A stretch of 35,013 bases of DNA. It comes from Bacteroidales bacterium. Its GTDB lineage: Bacteria; Bacteroidota; Bacteroidia; Bacteroidales; JAFGXI01. Where the stretch lies: NCBI GenBank assembly GCA_016936665.1, contig JAFGXI010000019.1:1-35013 (forward strand), read 5' to 3'. Shown piece by piece: positions 25,605-33,615 of the stretch (its first letter is position 1; each line of letters begins with the position of its first letter). The translations under genes and the position numbers were made by a program. The notes under the pieces are model-generated. The model made no database searches, was not told the DNA's origin, and was given only the letters and a program-made list of their open reading frames with translations.

Positions 25605-26758
25605 ATTCGTAATTTTAAAATTTCTTCAACTTTTAAATGATCAATTAAAGCAAGCTCGCCAAGCTTCCATCCTCTCGTTTTTATTCGCTCAGGAATATCC
25701 CAAACCTTATAACATTTTTCGGTATAATCATCGAGACGTGTTCCGACGTTCAAACTATGAAAAAACAACTCTGTCTTTTCGATCGCTTTTTCTGCAACTT
25801 CTTTATCATCACCAGATAGATTCCAAACAAGTCTTCCATACTGAGCTAATTTTTTCTGCTTCGTTTCGAACATCACTTCCCAAACACCGGGTAAAATAAT
25901 AGCAAGTGTTCTTGCATGGTCGATACCAAACATAGCTGTAAGCTCATGGCCAATCATATGGGTCGCCCAATCTTGCTTAACGCCTGCTCCAACAACTCCA
26001 TTTAATGCATAAGTAGCTGCCAACATAAAATGCTGAGCAGAAGCCTCATCAAAAGGATCGTTATAGACTCGAGGACCAAATTCAATTAGGGTGCGTAATA
26101 AAGTTTCGGCGTAGCCATCTTGTATTGGCGTTGCCTGCTCGGATGCTGTTAAATATTGTTCTAAAATATGAACCATGGCATCGACAATACCGTTGGCAAT
26201 TTGCTTTTTGGGTAACGATGCGATAACAATCGGGTCGAGAATTGAAAACTTTGGGAAGCATTTCGGATTAGAAAAAACCCTTTTTTCTTCTGCCTTTCCG
26301 TTGGTGATTACAGATCCTGCATTCATTTCCGAGCCTGTTGCAGGCAAAGTAAGTATCGTTCCAAAAGGTACCACTTCTTTAATTAATTGGCCTCCGGATA
26401 ATACAATCTGCCATGGATCTTCCTCTTTAAAATGAATTGCCGATGCTATAAACTTTACACCATCTATAACAGAACCTCCGCCAACAGCTAGTATAAAATC
26501 GACTTGTTCGTTTCTAGCCAATTCTACTGCTTTCATTAAAGTTTCTAATTTTGGATTAGGTTCTATGCCGGAAAATTCGACCCAATTATTGCCCGATAAG
26601 GCTTTGCTAACCTTTTCGTAAATCCCATTACGCTTTATACTACCACCACCATAAACCACTAAAACTTTGTGAGTTTGTACAATGTACTTGTTAAGCGTTT
26701 CAATTTTAGACTCTCCAAAGATGAGCCGAGTTGGATTATAGAATTCAAATGAATGCAC
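25601..26758 (-). CDS. Iron-containing alcohol dehydrogenase, YqhD/butanol dehydrogenase type
   Basis: The 385-residue protein is a full-length group III alcohol dehydrogenase. It begins SFEFYNPTRLIFG, has the nucleotide-binding GGGS at 93-96 with Asp99, and TGSE at 141-144. Metal ligands Asp193, His197, His267 and His281 are all in place, at spacings equal to E. coli YqhD. It should reduce aldehydes or ketones with NAD(P)H in the cytoplasm; the in vivo substrate is not visible. The start is GTG at 26758: an in-frame stop lies just upstream and no ATG is near. It starts 12 nt after the nuclease gene ends and is likely co-transcribed with it, although the proteins work in different compartments. 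Confidence 0.92.
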   Translation of the reverse strand: MHSFEFYNPTRLIFGESKIETLNKYIVQTHKVLVVYGGGSIKRNGIYEKVSKALSGNNWVEFSGIEPNPKLETLMKAVELARNEQVDFILAVGGGSVIDGVKFIASAIHFKEEDPWQIVLSGGQLIKEVVPFGTILTLPATGSEMNAGSVITNGKAEEKRVFSNPKCFPKFSILDPIVIASLPKKQIANGIVDAMVHILEQYLTASEQATPIQDGYAETLLRTLIEFGPRVYNDPFDEASAQHFMLAATYALNGVVGAGVKQDWATHMIGHELTAMFGIDHARTLAIILPGVWEVMFETKQKKLAQYGRLVWNLSGDDKEVAEKAIEKTELFFHSLNVGTRLDDYTEKCYKVWDIPERIKTRGWKLGELALIDHLKVEEILKLRI

Positions 26759-26770
26759 AAGACTATATTA

Positions 26771-28357
26771 TTATTGTACAGAAAAAGTGTAAGAGTTTAC
26801 ACCATTGGTTAGAACGTATTCGCCAACTAAAAGCGTATTAGCAGGTACAAATTCATATACATCATCGCCCACTTTTTTATAATTAACCTGCATAGCTGAT
26901 TTATTGATTTCTGCTTTAGCAAAACCGCCTGAAGCTATCCCAAAACTTCTATATTTACCCTTTTTAACGTCTAACTTGTATAAAGAATAAGCACTTAAAG
27001 ACATGGGCGTTGTTGTGCTGATGATAAAAGCCGTATTTGATCTATAGGGAACAATGGTTTTAGATGATGGTCCGTCAAACTTATAATTTATTGAGGTGCC
27101 GTATTGTTTCATACCGTAAGTATTCGCTTCTTTTGTAACCAGTTGCAAACTGTTGTCTTTAACATTCAAAAGATAAAGTTGGTCTAAAAACTCAGGTTTA
27201 TGGACACCGGATCTTAATTGGTTCTTTTGATCTGCTTTTTGAATATTTTGATTTTTATTTTCTTTCTCCTGTACATTATTTATTTGCATAAATTGATGTT
27301 CGCCTTGTTCTCTAATTAAAAACATATAAACAGGGAAGTGATCGCTATAACCACCAATCCAATTGCCAAACGAATACGTACGTTTTGGATATCCTTTGTA
27401 TTGACCCTCTGTTTGAATAAGTTTGTCTTCTTTATATATTTCTGCCTTATAAAACTTCCAAGCTAAGGCATTGGTATTTAGAAATGCTTTGGTTAAAATA
27501 AGCTGATCGAATAAATTCCAACTATCGTTATAAGCAAGTGTGCCTAAACCTTTTTTATAAAACTTCTCCATAGGATTGTACATTTGCCCATCTGCAACAT
27601 CATTTTTGTCTACCGAGGTATTAAGAACGACCTTTACACTTTTGTTGGTCGGGTCGTCATTCAAATCGCCCATAACAACGACTTTTGCATTAGGAACAAC
27701 TAGATTTAAGGAATCAATAATATGTTTGGTAAGTTCCGCAGCAGCTTCCCTTAGCGGACTACTTCTCTTTTCGCCACCTCTTCGCGATGGCCAGTGATTG
27801 ACAATTATAAAAATCGGTTCGCCTATTAAATCAGCCTCTACGACCAATTGATCTCTAGTTAAAAAATCCGGTTTATCAGCTATCTTTAAAGTATGTGTGG
27901 TTGAATTTACAATTTTTACAAATTCTTTTCTGTAAATGAGCCCCACATCTATCCCTCGTTGATCGGGCGAATCGTAGTGAACAATACCGTAATCGTATTT
28001 TTTCAAGTTATCGGAGTTAATTAAATCTTCTACTACAAATCTATTTTCTATTTCAGAAATCCCGACAATCGTGGGTGCTGTATTGGATAAATCGGCTCCT
28101 AATTTTGAAATTATTTCCGACATATCTTGAATTTTTTTGTTGTATCGTTCTGAATTCCATGCATTTTTACCTTTTGGCGTAAACTCATCTTGAAGAATTT
28201 TTGTAGTATCAGGATCGACGATAGTGTCGAATAAATTCTCTAGATTGTAAAAAGCGATCGTTGCTAAATCGTAAGATTTTTTGTCTTGCGCTTTTAATGT
28301 AAGGAATTGGGCTGTTAGTGTAACGTAAATTAGGATTAATCCAAATCGTTTCATCAT
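26771..28357 (-). CDS. Secreted endonuclease/exonuclease/phosphatase-family protein
   Basis: The protein has 528 residues from the ATG at 28357 (a second ATG follows at once; an upstream TTG is less likely). It has a signal peptide (about 1-24, ending LTLKAQ) and a DNase I-like domain (about 28-350). Active-site motifs are complete: FYNLENLFD (Asn38), GISEIEN (Glu103), NHWPSRRGG (His188), MGDLNDDP (Asp231, Asn233) and YSDHFPVY (Asp339, His340). After a Gln/Asn/Lys-rich linker (about 355-382) comes a C-terminal beta domain of about 140 residues that I do not recognise (DQLYLLNVKDNSLQL to YVLTNGVNSYTF). It should cut nucleic acid or phosphoesters outside the cytoplasm. It is divergent from the TonB receptor gene. 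Confidence 0.9.
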   Translation of the reverse strand: MMKRFGLILIYVTLTAQFLTLKAQDKKSYDLATIAFYNLENLFDTIVDPDTTKILQDEFTPKGKNAWNSERYNKKIQDMSEIISKLGADLSNTAPTIVGISEIENRFVVEDLINSDNLKKYDYGIVHYDSPDQRGIDVGLIYRKEFVKIVNSTTHTLKIADKPDFLTRDQLVVEADLIGEPIFIIVNHWPSRRGGEKRSSPLREAAAELTKHIIDSLNLVVPNAKVVVMGDLNDDPTNKSVKVVLNTSVDKNDVADGQMYNPMEKFYKKGLGTLAYNDSWNLFDQLILTKAFLNTNALAWKFYKAEIYKEDKLIQTEGQYKGYPKRTYSFGNWIGGYSDHFPVYMFLIREQGEHQFMQINNVQEKENKNQNIQKADQKNQLRSGVHKPEFLDQLYLLNVKDNSLQLVTKEANTYGMKQYGTSINYKFDGPSSKTIVPYRSNTAFIISTTTPMSLSAYSLYKLDVKKGKYRSFGIASGGFAKAEINKSAMQVNYKKVGDDVYEFVPANTLLVGEYVLTNGVNSYTFSVQ

Positions 28358-28516
28358 GTTCAATTTTTAAATTTGTGATAATAATCGTTACAAATAAAAA
28401 GCCTAATATTGTAATCCCGAAAACAATTTCGTTTTTTTTCGAATATTTTTTTTAGGAAGAAGTTCTTTCACCGACAACCTAATACAAGAGATAAAATAAT
28501 CATAATTTAAATACAG

Positions 28517-31012
28517 ATGAGAAAAAATCTATTACTAATGTTTATTGGTTTAGTCAGTTTTTCATTTGCACAAGAGGTTAAGGATACTAGTTCGATCAAT
28601 CCATCGAATCTACCAACGATTAATCTTTCAACAGATGAGATTGACACCGAAGACGATGCTGAAGTCAGCAACGTTTCCAGCCTATTACAAGGCTCTAAAG
28701 ATGTTTTCGTAAATACTGCCGGTTACACTTTTGGTGCTGCGCGTTTTAAAATGCGTGGCTACGATACCGATCAGTCTGAATTGTTTATGAACGGTGTTCA
28801 AGTAAACGATATCGAAAGCGGAAAAATCTTCTACAGTACTTGGGGAGGATTAAACGACATGATGCGTGATAAAGAATACATTAATGGCCTAGAGCAAAGT
28901 TCATTTGCTTTTGGTGGTGTTGGTGGTTCTAATTACATCACAACGAGAGCATCGTCGTATCGTAAAAACATAGGTGCTAGTTATGCAATTTCCAACCGTA
29001 CCTATCGTAACCGATTTATGCTCAGTTACGCAAGCGGTCTAATGAAAAATGGATGGGCTGTGGCTGTATCCGGTTCTAAACGATGGGCACAAGAAGGGTA
29101 CCAAGAAGGTACTTTTTACGATGCTTATGGTTACTTTTTATCGGTTGAAAAACAATTTAACAAAAAACACAGTATTGGTTTAACAGCCTTTGGTGCTCCA
29201 TCTAGAAGAGGGAAAGCCGGAGGTTCGGTACAAGAGGCATACGACCTTACCAACAATAATTACTACAATCCAAATTGGGGTTACCAAGATGGCGAAAAGC
29301 GTAATTCGAAAGTTGCCGATTCTCATAAACCTCATGCTATTTTATCGTATTATTTCACCCCAACCGACAAAACCAGCATTACAGCTTCTGCCAGTTATGC
29401 TTTTGGGTACTATGGCAATACTTCACTAAACTGGTACAATACCAGAGATCCTCGTCCGGATTATTATCGTTATTTACCTTCGTACTATGACGATCCTACA
29501 GCTGCGGCGGCTGCACAAGAAGCTTTTCTAAATAATTCTCAATTAGATTGGAATTATTATTATCAAGTGAATGCATGGAACGGAAACGGAAGAGCCAGCT
29601 ATATTGTAGAAAATAGAAAAACTGATTATTCAGAAATTAAAGGAAATATTTTCGTTAATCACAAGTTAAACGATCATTATACCTTCGACGGAGGCGCAAG
29701 CTACAACAACTACACCGGGAGACATTATGTGGTTGTAGACGATCTTCTTGGTGCCGAATATTACTTGGATATCGACAAGTTTGGTGAACGAGATTTCCCA
29801 AACGATCCTAACATGTACGATTACGATTTAAACAATCCTAATAAAATAAGACACGTGGGCGATGTGATTAGTTACGACTACGACATTCACCAAATAGATT
29901 ACAAAGGATGGGCACAAATTGGAGCAAAATTAGATCATCTCGATTATTTTTTAGCTGCAAATTTATCGCAAACCACATTTTGGAGAACCGGCCATATGAA
30001 AAACGGTAAATTTCCCGACAATTCTTACGGTGATTCAGAAAAACAAAATTTTTTGAATTACGGGGTTAAAGGTGGCGCTACTTATAAAATAAATGGTAGA
30101 AATTATATATACGCCAATGGTTACTACGGAACTAAAGCCCCTCTAACCGATAATGCTTTTATCTCGCCTAGAACAAGAGATTTTGTAGTGGACGATTTAA
30201 AAAGTGAAACCATTTATTCAGTAGAAGGTGGTTATCATTTAAGAGCTCCAAAGATAAAAGCCAGATTATCGGCATATTATACAAAATTTCAAGACCAGAC
30301 CGAAGTTTATAGCTTTTATAACGATTTATACTCAACCTTTACAAATCAAGTGTTATCTGGAATGGATAAACAAAATATAGGAATTGAATTTGGGGCTGAA
30401 GGTAAAATTAATGCCAGTTTTTCTGCTACGGCTGTTGTCGCATTAAGTCAACACACCTATACTAATAGACCAACTGGTTTGCAGTTTGAAGAAAATGACG
30501 CTTCTCAATTGGCTGATCCATTTACTATTTATCAAAAGAATTTTTATCAAGCAGGCCCTCAAAATGCTTATTCTTTGGGTATAAAATACAACAACCCTCA
30601 TTTTTGGTTTGTTACACTAACCGCAAATTATTACCAAAAGAATTATTTAGAAATTAATCCTGCACGCCGAACTATCCCTGCTGTTTCGAATGAGACAGGA
30701 TCAGATCATATTGAAGAAGGCTCTGTGGTTTGGCACAAGATAATTGACCAAGAACACTTAGACGATGCCTTTACTTTAGACTTGTTTTTTAGAAAAACAT
30801 GGAAAATAAAAGGCTATTATATATACCTAAATGCTGGCGTGAATAATATTCTTAACAATCAGGATTTTATTACCGGAGGCTATGAACAAAGACGCAATAC
30901 TTATATTAATGAATCCAATACTGCTGCAGATGTAAATCCGGATAAATTTCCACCAAAATACTTCTATGCATATGGCATCAACTATTTCATTAGTTTAGGT
31001 TTTTGGTATTAA
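28517..31012 (+). CDS. TonB-dependent outer membrane receptor
   Basis: The 831-residue protein has a signal peptide (1-18, ending SFSFAQ) and a short N-terminal stretch without the carboxypeptidase-regulatory domain common in SusC proteins. Next is a plug domain (about 35-165: SSLLQGSKDVFVNTAGYTFG, FKMRGYDTDQSELFMNGVQV) and a 22-strand type barrel ending in an aromatic C-terminus (FISLGFWY). It should import a ligand across the outer membrane using TonB energy. Aromatic-rich loops (ARG-D-P-R-P-D-Y-Y type segments) are frequent. The next gene, 31 nt downstream, is a surface lipoprotein that could act as substrate binder or lid, and the divergent gene encodes a secreted nuclease. No clear -33/-7 pair was found in the 159-bp divergent region. 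Confidence 0.93.
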   Translation: MRKNLLLMFIGLVSFSFAQEVKDTSSINPSNLPTINLSTDEIDTEDDAEVSNVSSLLQGSKDVFVNTAGYTFGAARFKMRGYDTDQSELFMNGVQVNDIESGKIFYSTWGGLNDMMRDKEYINGLEQSSFAFGGVGGSNYITTRASSYRKNIGASYAISNRTYRNRFMLSYASGLMKNGWAVAVSGSKRWAQEGYQEGTFYDAYGYFLSVEKQFNKKHSIGLTAFGAPSRRGKAGGSVQEAYDLTNNNYYNPNWGYQDGEKRNSKVADSHKPHAILSYYFTPTDKTSITASASYAFGYYGNTSLNWYNTRDPRPDYYRYLPSYYDDPTAAAAAQEAFLNNSQLDWNYYYQVNAWNGNGRASYIVENRKTDYSEIKGNIFVNHKLNDHYTFDGGASYNNYTGRHYVVVDDLLGAEYYLDIDKFGERDFPNDPNMYDYDLNNPNKIRHVGDVISYDYDIHQIDYKGWAQIGAKLDHLDYFLAANLSQTTFWRTGHMKNGKFPDNSYGDSEKQNFLNYGVKGGATYKINGRNYIYANGYYGTKAPLTDNAFISPRTRDFVVDDLKSETIYSVEGGYHLRAPKIKARLSAYYTKFQDQTEVYSFYNDLYSTFTNQVLSGMDKQNIGIEFGAEGKINASFSATAVVALSQHTYTNRPTGLQFEENDASQLADPFTIYQKNFYQAGPQNAYSLGIKYNNPHFWFVTLTANYYQKNYLEINPARRTIPAVSNETGSDHIEEGSVVWHKIIDQEHLDDAFTLDLFFRKTWKIKGYYIYLNAGVNNILNNQDFITGGYEQRRNTYINESNTAADVNPDKFPPKYFYAYGINYFISLGFWY

Positions 31013-31043
31013 TCAACATTAATTTTTAGAAAACAAAGAAATC

Positions 31044-32807
31044 ATGAAACATATTTTTAAATTATTTTTGAGTTTATTCATCGTATCAGGTTTGATGATG
31101 AACAGTTGTGTTAAAGATGATTTTGATCAGCCTGAAATTCCAAATCAGTGTGACCAAAAAACAGATTTTACACCAAATATTACAGTAGCCGGAATTCACG
31201 CTATTTTTGATAGTCTCAGCGTAATTGATGGAAGTACTGTAAGACAATTCCCAGACACTAATTTTGTGCTAGAAGCTAAAGTTGTTTCTAGTGATGAAAC
31301 AGGGAATTTTTACAAAGTTATGTACTTAGAAGATGCTACCGGTGCTGTTTGTTTAAGCATTGAAGGTAGTGACTTATATATAGATTATCCACTAGGACAA
31401 ACCGTTCATTTGAACCTTTCCGGTTTAACTGTAGAGTTTGACAGCTGGGTAGGAATAAACGAAATAGGTATGGGAACTTATCTTGAAGCCGGCGTCATCA
31501 AAGGTATTGGAAGAATACCTGTTACTCATTTGCCAGTGATGTTACAGAACCATAGTTGCCCAAGTAAATTAACGCCTACCGTATTAACTGCGATGCCTTA
31601 CGACGATTCAAATGTTGGTCGTTTGGTTACTTTCGAAGAATTGCAAGTTATTGCAGCAGACACTGCTAAAACATACGCTGATGCAGTTTCTGATCCTCCA
31701 CAAAGTGTCAGTATCAATCTAGAAGATTGTAGTGGAAATCAAATTATTTTAAGAAATAGTGGATACGCTTCATTTGCAGGATTTGCAGTTCCTAAAGGCA
31801 AAGGTTCAATTACGGGTGTATTAACTAAATATGGTAGCGATTATCAAATTTTAATTAGAGATACTTCTGATGTCCAATTTACCGGTACACGTTGTGGAGC
31901 TGGAGGCGGTGGAGGTACTGGCGAAGGTACAGGAACTTTCGATGACCCTTATAATATTGAAGCCGGTATTTCTAATCAAGGAGGCACAGGAGTTTGGGTA
32001 CAAGGCTTTATTGTTGGTACAGTTATAAACGATGGAACTAACCCTATTTATTCAGATTTAGAAGCTCCATTTACTGTAAATACAAACGTTTACATTGCAG
32101 CAAGTGCAACAGAAACTGATACTACAAAAATGCTTTCAGTAAAACTTCCTTCAGGAGCAGTTCGTACAGCAACTAATTTACTAGATCATGTTGATTTATT
32201 GGGATTAGAGATCAAATACCATGGTGATTTGGGCGCTTATAATCTCATTCCGGGAATGCTAAACACTTCTGGTTATTGGTTAATAGAAGCCAACACCGGA
32301 ATCGATCCAAATTATGTTGCACCGGGTACTTTTTGGACTGAAGATTTCGCATCTAGTTTAGGTCAATTTACGGGAGTTTCTGTAGTTGGAGCACAAGTTT
32401 GGGCACAAGGTACTTATAGTGGTACTACTTATGCAAAGATGAGTGGATATAGCAGTGGAAATCAAGATAATGAAGACTGGTTAGTTTCTTCAACCATAGA
32501 TTTAAGTGGTAAAACCAACGTAAAATTGGTCGTAAATCAATGTGCAAAATTCTTTGGAGGTACTGAAAGCTGGAATGATTTAAAAATATTTGTAACCACA
32601 AATTATACCGGCGATGTTTCGACAACTACATGGGATGCTATTACTTATAACACTCACAACGACGGTACATCATATGATTTTACTGACACAGAAGATCTTG
32701 ATTTATCTGCCTACGATGGACAGTCGGTAACAATTGCATTTAAATATGTAAGCACCACTGGAGGAAGCGCTACGTGGGAAGTTTCTAAAGTTAGCTTAAA
32801 AAACTAA
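31044..32807 (+). CDS. Surface lipoprotein with DUF5689, DUF6359 and choice-of-anchor J-like domains
   Basis: The 587-residue protein has a lipoprotein signal with Cys22 (LMMNSC) followed by VKDDF, a strong match to the K-(D/E)2 lipoprotein export signal that sends Bacteroidota lipoproteins to the cell surface. Residues about 48-280 look like DUF5689 (AIFDSLSVIDGSTVRQFPD, VVSSDETGNFYKVMYLEDAT), an OB-like fold. A glycine-rich linker (about 283-293) leads to a second OB-like unit resembling DUF6359 (about 296-420: TGTFDDPYNIEAGI, GVWVQGFIVGTVI). A jelly-roll domain of choice-of-anchor J type fills about 428-587 (WTEDFASSLGQF, EDWLVSSTIDLSG). It is 31 nt from the receptor gene and is probably its cell-surface partner. 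OB folds often bind nucleic acid or sugars. Confidence 0.85.
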   Translation: MKHIFKLFLSLFIVSGLMMNSCVKDDFDQPEIPNQCDQKTDFTPNITVAGIHAIFDSLSVIDGSTVRQFPDTNFVLEAKVVSSDETGNFYKVMYLEDATGAVCLSIEGSDLYIDYPLGQTVHLNLSGLTVEFDSWVGINEIGMGTYLEAGVIKGIGRIPVTHLPVMLQNHSCPSKLTPTVLTAMPYDDSNVGRLVTFEELQVIAADTAKTYADAVSDPPQSVSINLEDCSGNQIILRNSGYASFAGFAVPKGKGSITGVLTKYGSDYQILIRDTSDVQFTGTRCGAGGGGGTGEGTGTFDDPYNIEAGISNQGGTGVWVQGFIVGTVINDGTNPIYSDLEAPFTVNTNVYIAASATETDTTKMLSVKLPSGAVRTATNLLDHVDLLGLEIKYHGDLGAYNLIPGMLNTSGYWLIEANTGIDPNYVAPGTFWTEDFASSLGQFTGVSVVGAQVWAQGTYSGTTYAKMSGYSSGNQDNEDWLVSSTIDLSGKTNVKLVVNQCAKFFGGTESWNDLKIFVTTNYTGDVSTTTWDAITYNTHNDGTSYDFTDTEDLDLSAYDGQSVTIAFKYVSTTGGSATWEVSKVSLKN

Positions 32808-32827
32808 ATAGGTTTTTATAAAATATT

Positions 32828-32858
32828 AAGCCATCCATTAATAAAGGATGGCTTTTTT
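32828..32858 (+). terminator. Rho-independent terminator after the receptor-lipoprotein operon
   Basis: AAGCCATCC (32828-32836) pairs perfectly with GGATGGCTT (32846-32854) over a 9-nt loop and is followed by a T run. It lies 20 nt after the lipoprotein stop and abuts the stop of the convergent DnaJ-like gene, so it may slow transcription from both sides. Confidence 0.85.
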
Positions 32859-33615
32859 ATTGCTTTGTACTGAGTGCTATTAGATAGGCTTTTTTAATAC
32901 TTTCCAATTGCTTAAGGGCTTTCTGTTGCGCAAGCGGACCCAAATGCTTTATTCGATCGGGATGAAACTTCAAACGTGCTTTTTGATAAGCTATTTCGAT
33001 GGCTTGTATGCTTGCCCCTTTATTTAACTCTAAAACTTGAAAGGATAATGAAATCAAATCGTTTTCTTTGGCTGTTATTTTAGAGTCCGAAATATGATGA
33101 ATTCCTTTTAATTGATCTAAAGCCTGCTGCGAAATACCTAAACGTTGTGCTAATACATTAAGTCTGGAGAATTCCTTAGTTTGCATAGCATGATCGCTCA
33201 AGGCCAAACGATACAATAAATCGATTAATAATAAGCGTTCCTCTTCCGTTGTATTTTGTTTTATCTGTTTTATTACAAGCTCTATTTGTTTTTTGCTAAG
33301 GTTAATATCGGAACTTAATAAAGCCTTCTCGCCTAAGGTTTTAGCATCTATTCCAAATTCTTGAAGCAAAAAAGATTTTATAAACAAACGCTCACTTTTA
33401 GCTAATCCTTCGTTGGCTAATGCTATCCATTTCATTAACACCAATGTGCTTAGGGCTAAGTCGCCATATTGAGTTTGAAATTTTTTTTTTTCTGAGGTCA
33501 ACTTCTCGATATACCGACTAGACTCCAAAACGCCAATCGAAACTAACAAAGCTCCTATTGGACCTCCCAAAGTCCAACCTGCTACTCCCGTTAATAATTG
33601 ATAAATTGCTTTCAT
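32857..33615 (-). CDS. TerB-like and J-domain (DjlA-like) co-chaperone
   Basis: The 252-residue protein has a glycine-rich hydrophobic N-terminus (about 8-30, GVAGWTLGGPIGALLVSIGV), a helical TerB-like domain (about 52-170) and a C-terminal J domain (about 188-252). The J domain keeps the HPD motif at 218-220 (ARLKFHPDRI), needed to stimulate DnaK ATPase. Domain order matches DjlA-type membrane-attached co-chaperones. The target is unknown. It starts directly after the stop of the PrsW-type gene (TAGATG), so the two are coupled; a membrane protease and a membrane co-chaperone together suggest an envelope quality-control pair. Confidence 0.88.
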   Translation of the reverse strand: MKAIYQLLTGVAGWTLGGPIGALLVSIGVLESSRYIEKLTSEKKKFQTQYGDLALSTLVLMKWIALANEGLAKSERLFIKSFLLQEFGIDAKTLGEKALLSSDINLSKKQIELVIKQIKQNTTEEERLLLIDLLYRLALSDHAMQTKEFSRLNVLAQRLGISQQALDQLKGIHHISDSKITAKENDLISLSFQVLELNKGASIQAIEIAYQKARLKFHPDRIKHLGPLAQQKALKQLESIKKAYLIALSTKQ

